The notes below the pieces were generated by a model. That model ran no database searches. It was not told the origin of the DNA and was given only the letters and a program-made list of their open reading frames with translations. A DNA stretch of 64,000 nucleotides, from assembly GCA_965198795.1 (NCBI GenBank), contig OZ240674.1, positions 806,001 through 870,000 on the forward strand. Reading direction: 5' to 3'. Origin of the DNA: G965198795 sp965198795 (GTDB lineage: Bacteria; Pseudomonadota; Alphaproteobacteria; Rhodospirillales; Casp-alpha2). The position numbers and the translations under genes are program-made. This document shows, one piece after another, positions 8,890 to 14,949 of the stretch (its first letter is position 1; every line of letters begins with the position of its first letter).

Positions 8890-9018
8890 TCAGCCGCCCG
8901 TCCCGTCCCCGCCCGGGCGCTTGGCGGCCAGGCCGCCCGCCGGGGCGGATGACGTGGACATGCCCGGCGCGGCGACCCTCTCGTAAGCATTCTGCGTGGG
9001 CGAAGCCGCCGAGGACAT
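8890..9018 (-). CDS. Possible small protein of 42 residues
   Basis: A short frame opens at ATG 9018 and ends at TGA 8890. It is preceded by an excellent ribosome site (AGGAGA, about 7 bases before the ATG) and an AT-rich promoter-like region at 9035-9090. The product begins MSSAASPTQNAYERV and is rich in Ala, Gly, Ser and Pro, with no membrane segment and no cysteine. I do not recognise it. The case rests on the ribosome site and the AT-rich leader, both uncommon in the non-coding DNA here. It could still be chance. Confidence 0.4.
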   Translation of the reverse strand: MSSAASPTQNAYERVAAPGMSTSSAPAGGLAAKRPGGDGTGG

Positions 9019-9152
9019 GGAATTCTCTCCTGTGACGCGGAATTGAGATAATTTTTAGCATAACATGCAAAAAGAGTTCATAGTTTTAATTGCTCTCTAA
9101 ATACGAGTCATTGATTCCTTTTCGGCTCACCCCCTCACATACGGAGGAAAGG

Positions 9153-9458
9153 ATGACCCGGCCGGCGGGAGCGGACGCCCGGCCGAGAGGCTCAAGGGAA
9201 CGCGCGTTGAGACGCCCCTTCCATTGGACCGCCGCCGTTCATGGAAACTCGCCCGCCTTTGGGTTCGATGATGAATTCCCGCGCCTCGCCGATTGCGCCG
9301 GCGGAGCCAACCCGTCTATCTATGGTCCATGCGATTGTTCTTCCATTTGCCGCCCGTCTCCGCGCTGGCGCTCGTCTCCGCGCTGGCGCTCGTCTCCGCG
9401 CTGGCGCTCGTCTCCGCGCTTTCTTCGGCCTCCGCAAGCGCCCAGCCGAAGCGGCTGA
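9153..9458 (+). CDS. Possible leader ORF overlapping lolA out of frame
   Basis: A strong ribosome site (GGAGGAAAGG, 9143-9152) stands just before ATG 9153. The resulting 101-residue frame runs into lolA in a different frame and reads the lolA repeat as SPRWRS units. The product looks non-conserved and Arg/Pro-rich. Because lolA itself lacks a good ribosome site at its ATG, this frame may be a coupled leader, or the site may mark an ancestral lolA start lost by a frameshift. I do not claim it is a real protein. Confidence 0.2.
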   Translation: MTRPAGADARPRGSRERALRRPFHWTAAVHGNSPAFGFDDEFPRLADCAGGANPSIYGPCDCSSICRPSPRWRSSPRWRSSPRWRSSPRFLRPPQAPSRSG

Positions 9459-10006
9459 CGCCCGGGGAGCACCGGCTGGTTGACCGGTTGGAGGCCCATC
9501 TGAACGGGCTGACGACGCTCCGGTCCCGCTTCATCCAGCTGTCTTCGAACGGCGGTCAGGCGGAAGGGCTGATTTTTTTATCCCGGCCGAAGAATCTCCG
9601 CATCGAATACCTTGCGCCGAATCCCATCCTGCTGGTCACGTCTGGTGAATTTCTGAGCTATTACGACAAGGAAGTGGAACAAGTGTCCCACATCCGGATT
9701 GAGAACACACCGGCCGAATTCCTGTTGCGCGACACCATCTCGTTTCGCGCCGAAGGGGTGGCGATTCACCGTCTGGAGACCGCGCGCGGCCAGATTCTAA
9801 TCACCGTGGGGAGGGCGGACGAGGATTTGGGGGGAACGATCACTTTTATCTTCAACGCGAATCCAGTGGCCTTACGGAAATGGAGCGTGACCGATCCGCA
9901 AGGAGTCACGACCGACATCACGCTCGTCGATCCGTTCCTCGGCGCGCCGCTGGACCCGACATTGTTCAAGTTCGAGGCGCCCGCCGAAGCCGGTGACGGG
10001 AGGTGA
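9329..10006 (+). CDS. lolA: Outer-membrane lipoprotein carrier LolA
   Basis: This is a periplasmic chaperone of the LolA family that ferries lipoproteins from LolCDE to the outer membrane. The 225-aa product has a signal peptide and then the LolA core: VDRLEAHLNGLTTLRSRFIQ, the strand FLSRPKNLRIEY and the closing ITLVDPFLGAPLDPTLFKF. I start at ATG 9329, just ahead of the signal peptide. The longer frame starts with TTG at 9293. The hydrophobic core of the signal peptide is built from an 18-bp tandem repeat (VSALAL, three full copies plus a part, 9356-9420), which makes it unusually long. In related genomes lolA is often followed by xth and a response regulator; no xth is seen here. Confidence 0.87.
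   Translation: MRLFFHLPPVSALALVSALALVSALALVSALSSASASAQPKRLTPGEHRLVDRLEAHLNGLTTLRSRFIQLSSNGGQAEGLIFLSRPKNLRIEYLAPNPILLVTSGEFLSYYDKEVEQVSHIRIENTPAEFLLRDTISFRAEGVAIHRLETARGQILITVGRADEDLGGTITFIFNANPVALRKWSVTDPQGVTTDITLVDPFLGAPLDPTLFKFEAPAEAGDGR
9356..9420 (+). repeat. 18-bp tandem repeat in the lolA signal peptide
   Basis: The unit GTCTCCGCGCTGGCGCTC occurs three times without change (9356-9373, 9374-9391, 9392-9409), and a fourth copy is cut after 11 bases. Each unit encodes VSALAL, so gain or loss of a unit keeps the frame and changes only the length of the hydrophobic core. Confidence 0.95.
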
Positions 10007-10317
10007 TCCCGGCGCATGGCCGCGCGTCTTTGCGCCGTGCTTGACGCATGGCCGGCGGTCGTTGGAGGCGTCTGACCGGCGGACGGCGGATAAACGCCGG
10101 CGGCTGTACCACATCTATTTGGGCGCCGGACGCCTTGAGCCCGCGGCGCGGTCATGCCGCGATTCATGCGGAAACACGCGGCTGGGACACGCCATCGGAC
10201 CAGGCGCTCGCGCGGCTGTTGTGAAATCGAACTGATTGGGTCCGCAGACCCCGCCCGCGTCATTCGCCCGGCCTTTCGGAACCAGTGCTTGAGTCTTGAA
10301 AAGAGCCCCCGCCGGCT
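10007..10317. other. Gene-free stretch after lolA
   Basis: About 310 bp of GC-rich DNA lie between lolA and repeat element D. Frames here are short and look like shadows. I find no trace of an exonuclease III gene, which often occupies this place in related genomes. Confidence 0.4.
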
Positions 10318-10638
10318 TCAGGGCGTCATTCCACTATCGTTATTATTACGCAGCCCACGCACTTTTACTCCGTCACCCCCGCGAAGATGGGGGTCCAGAC
10401 CGCCCTTCATCACGCATGAGCGGCCATTATTTACGATAAGCCGGACTGCGGGACGCCCGATTGGACTCCCGCCATGGGCTATTCCGAAGGGGGGCGGGAA
10501 TGACGGAATGAGAACGCGCGAAGGACGCTCTAGCCCCATGAGGCGCCGTTATCCAAACCCCGCCCGCCCGCGCGCCGCGCGGACGTCATCCGTGTCAAAA
10601 CACGGAGCATGAACACGCCTGATCTCATAACGTGCTAG
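10318..10638. mobile_element. MITE-like repeat element D
   Basis: The right end (10618-10638) reads CCTGATCTCATAACGTGCTAG, a diverged copy of the family terminus, and its CTAG gives the TAG stop of the response regulator on the minus strand. The left end near 10318 is weak. Inside is the hairpin repeat arm GTCACCCCCGCGAAGATGGG (10372-10391), preceded by GTTATTATTACG, a leader shared with other copies. Confidence 0.5.
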
Positions 10639-11324
10639 GGAACCAGTTTGTACCCGCCGGACTCGGTCACCAAAATGCGCGCGTTCGCCGGATCGGGCTC
10701 GATCTTCTGGCGCAGGCGGTAAACATGGGTTTCCAGCGTGTGCGTCGTGACTCCGGCGTTATAGCCCCAGACCTCATCCAGCAGGACGCCGCGGCCAACC
10801 GCCTTGTCGCCCGCCCGGTACAGGAATTTCAGGATCGCCGTTTCCTTGTCTGTCAGACGGATCTTCTTCTCCGTCCCGTTTTCGATCAGCATCTTGTTCG
10901 CGGGCAGGAAACTGTAGGGACCGATCGTGAAAACCGCGTCGTCCGAACGCTCGTGCTGGCGAATATGCGCCCGGATGCGCGCCAGCAGAACACCCAGCCG
11001 GAAAGGCTTGGTGACATAATCGTTGGCGCCCGCGTCCAAACCCAGAATCGTGTCCGCCTCCGTGCCGGCTCCGGTCAACATGATGATGGGCGAGGTCACG
11101 CCGTTTCGCCGCATGGCCTTGCAAACTTCACGGCCATCCATGTCGGGCAGCCCGACGTCCAGCATGATCACGTCATAATGGTCTTCCTTGGCGATCTTGA
11201 GCGCCTCCGCGCCGGTTCCACAGGTCACGGTCTTGAACTCGTCGTGCAACCCCAGTTGCTCGTTGAGCGTTTCGACGAATTCTGGTTCGTCATCCACGAT
11301 CAGGAGATTTTTTTCGCCAGTCAT
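10635..11324 (-). CDS. OmpR/PhoB-type response regulator
   Basis: This 229-aa two-component regulator has an N-terminal receiver domain with the acidic pocket (DDEP, residues 11-14), phospho-acceptor Asp56 in DVIMLDVGLPDMDG, the Thr of MLTGAG and Lys in YVTKPFR. A winged-helix DNA-binding domain follows (residues 130-229), including LLDEVWGYNAGVTTHTLETHVYRLRQKI. No histidine kinase lies beside it, so it is an orphan here. A response regulator is common near lolA/xth in Rhodospirillales-type genomes. Its target genes cannot be read from the sequence. The stop is within repeat element D. Confidence 0.92.
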   Translation of the reverse strand: MTGEKNLLIVDDEPEFVETLNEQLGLHDEFKTVTCGTGAEALKIAKEDHYDVIMLDVGLPDMDGREVCKAMRRNGVTSPIIMLTGAGTEADTILGLDAGANDYVTKPFRLGVLLARIRAHIRQHERSDDAVFTIGPYSFLPANKMLIENGTEKKIRLTDKETAILKFLYRAGDKAVGRGVLLDEVWGYNAGVTTHTLETHVYRLRQKIEPDPANARILVTESGGYKLVP

Positions 11325-11548
11325 GCCGTTACGCTCACCTTGATCTTCTCAAGCGGCCCTTGAAGACTGCTCCCCCGCCTCTTGTTTCGCGCGCTTTCCC
11401 GTCACATTAGGCTCGAAAGAACTCAACGCCACTTTATTTATGCGTTTATATGCATGATAACCAAGGACTCAAGGCGTTTTAGCCTCAACCGCCTGTTGCG
11501 GGTCCCATTTTCGGTTCCCCCGACCCCAAGGCCCGGATCAAGGCCCGG

Positions 11549-12739
11549 ATGAAAAATCGACGACAGACCCCCTCCGCCGTCCCCGCCCCCGGTCCGCTGG
11601 ACCGGCGCGACATGCCGGCGACGCGCGAACCGGCGTCACTGGTCACAGTTGACCGCGCGGCGGCGGAGCTGCGCCGGGGGCGGCTGGTCGCGATTCAAGG
11701 GGCGGGCGGACAGGCGGCGCTCGTCCGCGCCGTCGAGCGGCTCGACGAGAGCGCCCTGGATAACCTGCGCGAAACGGCCGGCGCGCAACCTGTTCTGGTC
11801 ATCACCGCGCGGCGGGCGGTGGTTCTGGGCCTGAAGGCCCCCAAAAGCAGGGTCGTCGCCGTCGGGCCCAGTGACGGAAAGCTCACGGCGGGCGGCGCCG
11901 TCGCCCTGGCCGACCCGGTAACCGGCGCCGTTCAGGCGGACACGCCGCTTCATGTCGAGGAAACGAGCCCTTATGACCGGCGGGCTGCGGCCGTCCAGTT
12001 GATGAAGATCGCGCGGCTTCTGCCCGCCGCCGCCGTCGCCGACATCGACACCGGTCCCGGCGGCGATCTCGAGGCCTGGGCCCGGCGGCGCGACATCATT
12101 TTGGCCGATGGGGGCGACATCTTTCGTTACGAGGTCTCGGAAGCGCGCACCCTCTCCATTGTCGGCGAGGCCCGCGTTCCGGTTTTTCCCGCGCCGGATC
12201 TGGAAACACGTCTGTACGCCTTTCGCCCGGCGGACGGCGGACTGGAGCACCTCGCCCTGGTTATCGGCGATCCGCCCCGCGGCGAACCGGTGTTGGCGCG
12301 GCTTCATTCGGAATGTTTCACGGGTGATTTGCTGGGCAGCCTGCGCTGCGACTGCGGCGACCAGTTGAAGGGCGCCATGGAGGAAATCGGCCGGAAGTCC
12401 GGCGGAATTCTGCTTTACCTGGCGCAGGAGGGCCGCGGCATCGGCCTGGTCAATAAACTGCGCGCCTACGAGTTGCAGGACAAGGGCTTCGACACGATCG
12501 ACGCCAACGAGCAGTTGGGATTCGAGCCGGACGAGCGGATTTATTTGCCCGCCGCCCAGATGTTCCGCCTGTTAGGGTTTGAGTCGGTTCGCCTGCTGAC
12601 CAACAATCCGGACAAGGTCGCCGCCCTTGCGCGGGCCGGCATCGCCGTAACGGAGCGGGTCGCCCACCGGTTCCCGTCGAACCGGCATAACGAAGCGTAC
12701 CTGAGGACCAAGCGCGAACGGTCGGGACATCTGTTCTAG
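11549..12739 (+). CDS. ribA: GTP cyclohydrolase II with degenerate N-terminal domain
   Basis: The enzyme opens GTP to 2,5-diamino-6-ribosylamino-pyrimidinone phosphate, the first step of riboflavin synthesis. The C-terminal half (from about residue 210) is the RibA domain: zinc ligands Cys256, Cys267 and Cys269 in HSECFTGDLLGSLRCDC, then the catalytic stretch LAQEGRGIGLVNKLRAYELQ. The N-terminal 200 residues have the fold outline of a RibB (DHBP synthase) domain but lack its acidic DDEDRE-type active site, so this half is probably inactive. This arrangement is known in Alphaproteobacteria. The TAG stop is supplied by repeat element E. Confidence 0.92.
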   Translation: MKNRRQTPSAVPAPGPLDRRDMPATREPASLVTVDRAAAELRRGRLVAIQGAGGQAALVRAVERLDESALDNLRETAGAQPVLVITARRAVVLGLKAPKSRVVAVGPSDGKLTAGGAVALADPVTGAVQADTPLHVEETSPYDRRAAAVQLMKIARLLPAAAVADIDTGPGGDLEAWARRRDIILADGGDIFRYEVSEARTLSIVGEARVPVFPAPDLETRLYAFRPADGGLEHLALVIGDPPRGEPVLARLHSECFTGDLLGSLRCDCGDQLKGAMEEIGRKSGGILLYLAQEGRGIGLVNKLRAYELQDKGFDTIDANEQLGFEPDERIYLPAAQMFRLLGFESVRLLTNNPDKVAALARAGIAVTERVAHRFPSNRHNEAYLRTKRERSGHLF

Positions 12740-13138
12740 GGCGTTATGACATTGGGCATGGTCACGCGCCCCGAGCTTTGACACGGTTGACGCGTTCGTG
12801 ACGCGCATGACGGTTTTCAGGACGCCGCGCCGGCCTTGCGGAGGAACGCCGCCGGCGCCAAGGCGTCCTTCGCGCGCTCTTGTTTTGCCGCCTTCGCGGT
12901 ATTTATTCGTCATCCCCGCGAAGGCGGGGTTTGGATGACGATTAGACTGGCGCGCCGACCCGCGTTCAGCTTATTACACGTGACGGTCCGTGATCGAGTG
13001 ATGGAGGGTGACTTGGATTCCCGCCTTCGCGGAAATGACAAAGGACGAGCGGGAATGACGAAGCAAGGACGCGGAAATGACGGATCGAACCGCTTGGAAA
13101 CCCATGAACCGGCACCGCCCAATGTCATGACGCTCCCG
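12736..13138. mobile_element. MITE-like repeat element E
   Basis: The left end CTAGGGCGTTATGACATTGG (12736-12755) is the best match to the family terminus and carries the ribA stop codon. The right end around CCCAATGTCATGACGCT (13118-13134) has lost its CTAG. The right subterminal block with CGGATCGAACCGCTTGGAAA matches element B closely. Two hairpin-repeat arms in opposite orientation lie inside (12909-12939 and 13013-13039). Confidence 0.7.
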
Positions 13139-13248
13139 GTGACGGCAAGCGGGACGCGTCCGGGCCCCGGCCTTTCGTCCCCGAAAAAAGGCTTCATGCC
13201 CTTGTGATCCTGGTGACCTGGATCACATCGCCCGTTGACGCGCTTACC

Positions 13249-13254
13249 TATAAT
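13249..13254 (+). promoter_or_regulatory. TATAAT -10 box of the candidate sRNA
   Basis: A perfect TATAAT stands in otherwise GC-rich DNA about 7 bases before the presumed sRNA start. A TTGACG at 13235-13240 is only 8 bases upstream, too close to be the matching -35 box, so the -35 element is unclear and an activator may be needed. Confidence 0.45.
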
Positions 13255-13260
13255 TGTATC

Positions 13261-13346
13261 CACGCTGGGGCGCGCCCCTCCCTGGAAACGCCCTGGCGGC
13301 CTCCCTGTCAAACTTCGAGCCTCCCCATGGGGAGGCTCCTTTTTTC
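13261..13346 (+). ncRNA. Candidate trans-acting small RNA with CCUCCCUG motifs
   Basis: About 85 nt run from just after a TATAAT box to a very strong intrinsic terminator (GAGCCTCCCC paired with GGGGAGGCTC, then CTTTTTT). Two copies of CCTCCCTG (13277-13284 and 13300-13307) lie in the part before the terminator. Exposed C/U-rich anti-Shine-Dalgarno motifs with a GC-rich terminator are typical of alphaproteobacterial Hfq-dependent sRNAs such as the AbcR/alpha-r15 type, but I cannot confirm membership. No open frame of note is inside. Confidence 0.5.
13317..13346 (+). terminator. Strong Rho-independent terminator
   Basis: A 10-bp GC-rich perfect stem, GAGCCTCCCC and GGGGAGGCTC around an AT dinucleotide, is followed by C and six T residues. 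It ends the candidate sRNA rather than any protein gene, since ribA stops 580 bp upstream. Confidence 0.85.
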
Positions 13347-13597
13347 GGTATGACGGCCGGGCGCCGCAAGCCCCGGCCCGGCAAACCGGTGACGCCGGTC
13401 TGCCATATCATGGAAGACGTCCATGCCGTCCGGCAATCTGGGCCAACCCCGGTCCAACACGGCCCCGCCGGCGGCCGGCCGCTGGATCGCGATAAGAGAC
13501 GCCGCTTTGTCAGCCTCCCTCTTTTCCGCCCGGGGATATGGGCTTCGGCAGGCGTCAGGCGTTCATACGGCGGGCGTCCCTCCAGGTTCATGGTTTC
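13347..13597. other. Gene-free stretch beyond the sRNA
   Basis: About 250 bp lie between the sRNA terminator and the end of the minus-strand nuclease gene. Only overlapping shadow frames are visible, with no motif or ribosome site to support a gene. Confidence 0.4.
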
Positions 13598-14110
13598 TCA
13601 TTCCTTATCGGTAATCGTCAGGTTGGACGTCGGGCGCTTTCCCCGCCGCCAGTCCCGGGGCGTGACGAATTGACCGGACCAAATCCCCAGGCGTTCGCGT
13701 TTGGCCGTTTCTTCTTCGGGGATGAACCGGGGGGAATATCGGCGATACGCGACGGTCCAGCCGTTCAAGACCATCCACCGGTTCAGGTTGACGCCGCCCG
13801 CGCGGCAGACGGACAGATAACGCCCGTACCGGTCCCGGCCGTTGGCATGGCAGATCACGGGCCGTTCTCCGATCTTTTCGATCAGGGCCTTCGTGGCCGC
13901 CCGTCCGCACCGCCATGCGGAGCCGTTGGCCCGGAGGCAATGCTGGCGACGCTCCGGCGCGTCGATGCCCTGTAATCTGTGGCGGTCGTCGCCCAGATTG
14001 ATGGAGTCCCCATCGACCACGCGAACCAGATTGCTTCCGCCGCCGGACGTGGACCGCGCGGACAGGACAAGACCGATGACGAGAATGGCCACATAGGGCG
14101 CGGCGCGCAT
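13598..14110 (-). CDS. Secreted or anchored thermonuclease-family protein
   Basis: The 170-aa product is a staphylococcal-nuclease-like (SNase) protein. An N-terminal hydrophobic segment (AAPYVAILVIGLVLSA) is a signal peptide or anchor. The nuclease OB-fold follows with VVDGDSINLG, RLQGIDAPE and NRWMVLNGWTVAYRRY, ending with the EEETAKRERLGIWSGQFV helix usual in alphaproteobacterial members. I start at ATG 14110, which has GGGGAG 5 bases upstream; a TTG at 14140 would extend it by 10 residues. The family hydrolyses nucleic acids with calcium. The gene stands alone, with an unusual palindromic structure about 75 bp upstream of its start. Confidence 0.85.
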   Translation of the reverse strand: MRAAPYVAILVIGLVLSARSTSGGGSNLVRVVDGDSINLGDDRHRLQGIDAPERRQHCLRANGSAWRCGRAATKALIEKIGERPVICHANGRDRYGRYLSVCRAGGVNLNRWMVLNGWTVAYRRYSPRFIPEEETAKRERLGIWSGQFVTPRDWRRGKRPTSNLTITDKE

Positions 14111-14184
14111 GGAACTCCCCAATGAGGCCAGGGCTTGCAACGCGTCCGCCGCAAGATGGCTTCATTGATCCTCTGATCGGGGAG

Positions 14185-14317
14185 TTAGAAAACCGCGCTA
14201 ACACGGCCCTGTGACCTTTAGGCGGGAAGCCCTGGACATACGTCACAGGCTCCCCGACCGCAGAGGTCGAGGGTGGTTTATTCGGTCCCACCGGACCGGT
14301 TAGCGCGGGGTTTCTAA
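14185..14317. ncRNA. Four-stem nested palindrome, possible structured RNA or transposon remnant
   Basis: An outer inverted repeat, TTAGAAAACCGCGCTAAC (14185-14202) with GTTAGCGCGGGGTTTCTAA (14299-14317), encloses three more stems. These are CCTGTGAC/GTCACAGG (14208-14215 and 14242-14249), CCCCGACC/GGTCGAGG (14252-14259 and 14265-14272, one mismatch) and CGGTCC/GGACCG (14283-14288 and 14293-14298). Folded, this is a compact junction of about 133 nt on either strand. The third hairpin followed by GGGTGGTTTA resembles right ends of IS200/IS605-type elements, but no tnpA or tnpB remnant is recognised. On the minus strand it would lie in the 5' leader of the nuclease gene. Confidence 0.4.
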
Positions 14318-14672
14318 TCCCCGGGAACCGTTCGTCCCGGTTCCAAGGGGTAGGTTATAGGGGATCGCGCTCTGGATAAAGGGAAGAGCCTCGCGACGGA
14401 TCGCAATCGGCTTCCAGTCCGGGGCGTGTCTATGTGTCAAGGCTGGTTTTGAGGCTTTTCTCGATGTCCCCGCCAAAGACCAAAACCAGTTCTTTGGGGA
14501 GACACGGCTGCGGAGGTAACAGACCGTCCCCGGCGTCATCGAATTTGGAATTTTCGCCGCCCCCGGCGGCCAACCGCGCACTGGAAACGCGCGCTGGAAA
14601 CGCGCGCCGCCTGGAAATCATAAGGCGCCGCTATGTATGGAAACTTAGGTTTCCCGGCGGTTTCGGAAGAAA
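14318..14672. other. Gene-free stretch between palindrome and tRNA
   Basis: About 350 bp contain no recognised gene. A minus-strand frame of about 90 codons (14300-14581) has no known motif. Near 14576-14610 the sequence CTGGAAACGCGCG is repeated in tandem, one of many short duplications in this window. Confidence 0.35.
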
Positions 14673-14748
14673 TGGTGCCGCCAGGGTGACTTGAACACCC
14701 GACCCCCGCATTACGAATGCGATGCTCTACCAACTGAGCTATGGCGGC
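14673..14748 (-). tRNA. tRNA-Thr (anticodon CGU)
   Basis: The minus strand folds as a standard 76-nt class I tRNA. The acceptor GCCGCCA pairs with TGGCGGC, the D-arm is AGCTCAGTTGGTAGAGC, the anticodon loop TTCGTAA has anticodon CGT, and the T-loop is TTCAAGT. The discriminator A and a genomically encoded CCA follow. It reads ACG threonine codons. It is transcribed towards the nuclease gene. Confidence 0.95.
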
Positions 14749-14949
14749 TCCGGATAACGGAAAGCCTTTGAAGACGAACCGTCACAAGGACTTCAAGCGG
14801 GCCGGACCCGAAAGGAACGTCAAGCGGTGGCCGCTTTAAGTCCGCAACATATCCCGCGGCGCCCGCGCGCTGTCAAGCGAAGCCTTGCCCCGATAGCGTC
14901 CCGCCCCAACGCCGTCACAATCGCGCGGAAAGGCCGCGGCCCCCTGAAA

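Noticed and set aside
13235..13240. TTGACG as the -35 box of the sRNA promoter
   Set aside because: It is only 8 bases from the TATAAT, too close for a sigma-70 pair.
13254..13673. A 139-aa plus-strand frame over the sRNA terminator
   Set aside because: It runs through a strong terminator and antisense to the nuclease gene, with no ribosome site or domain.
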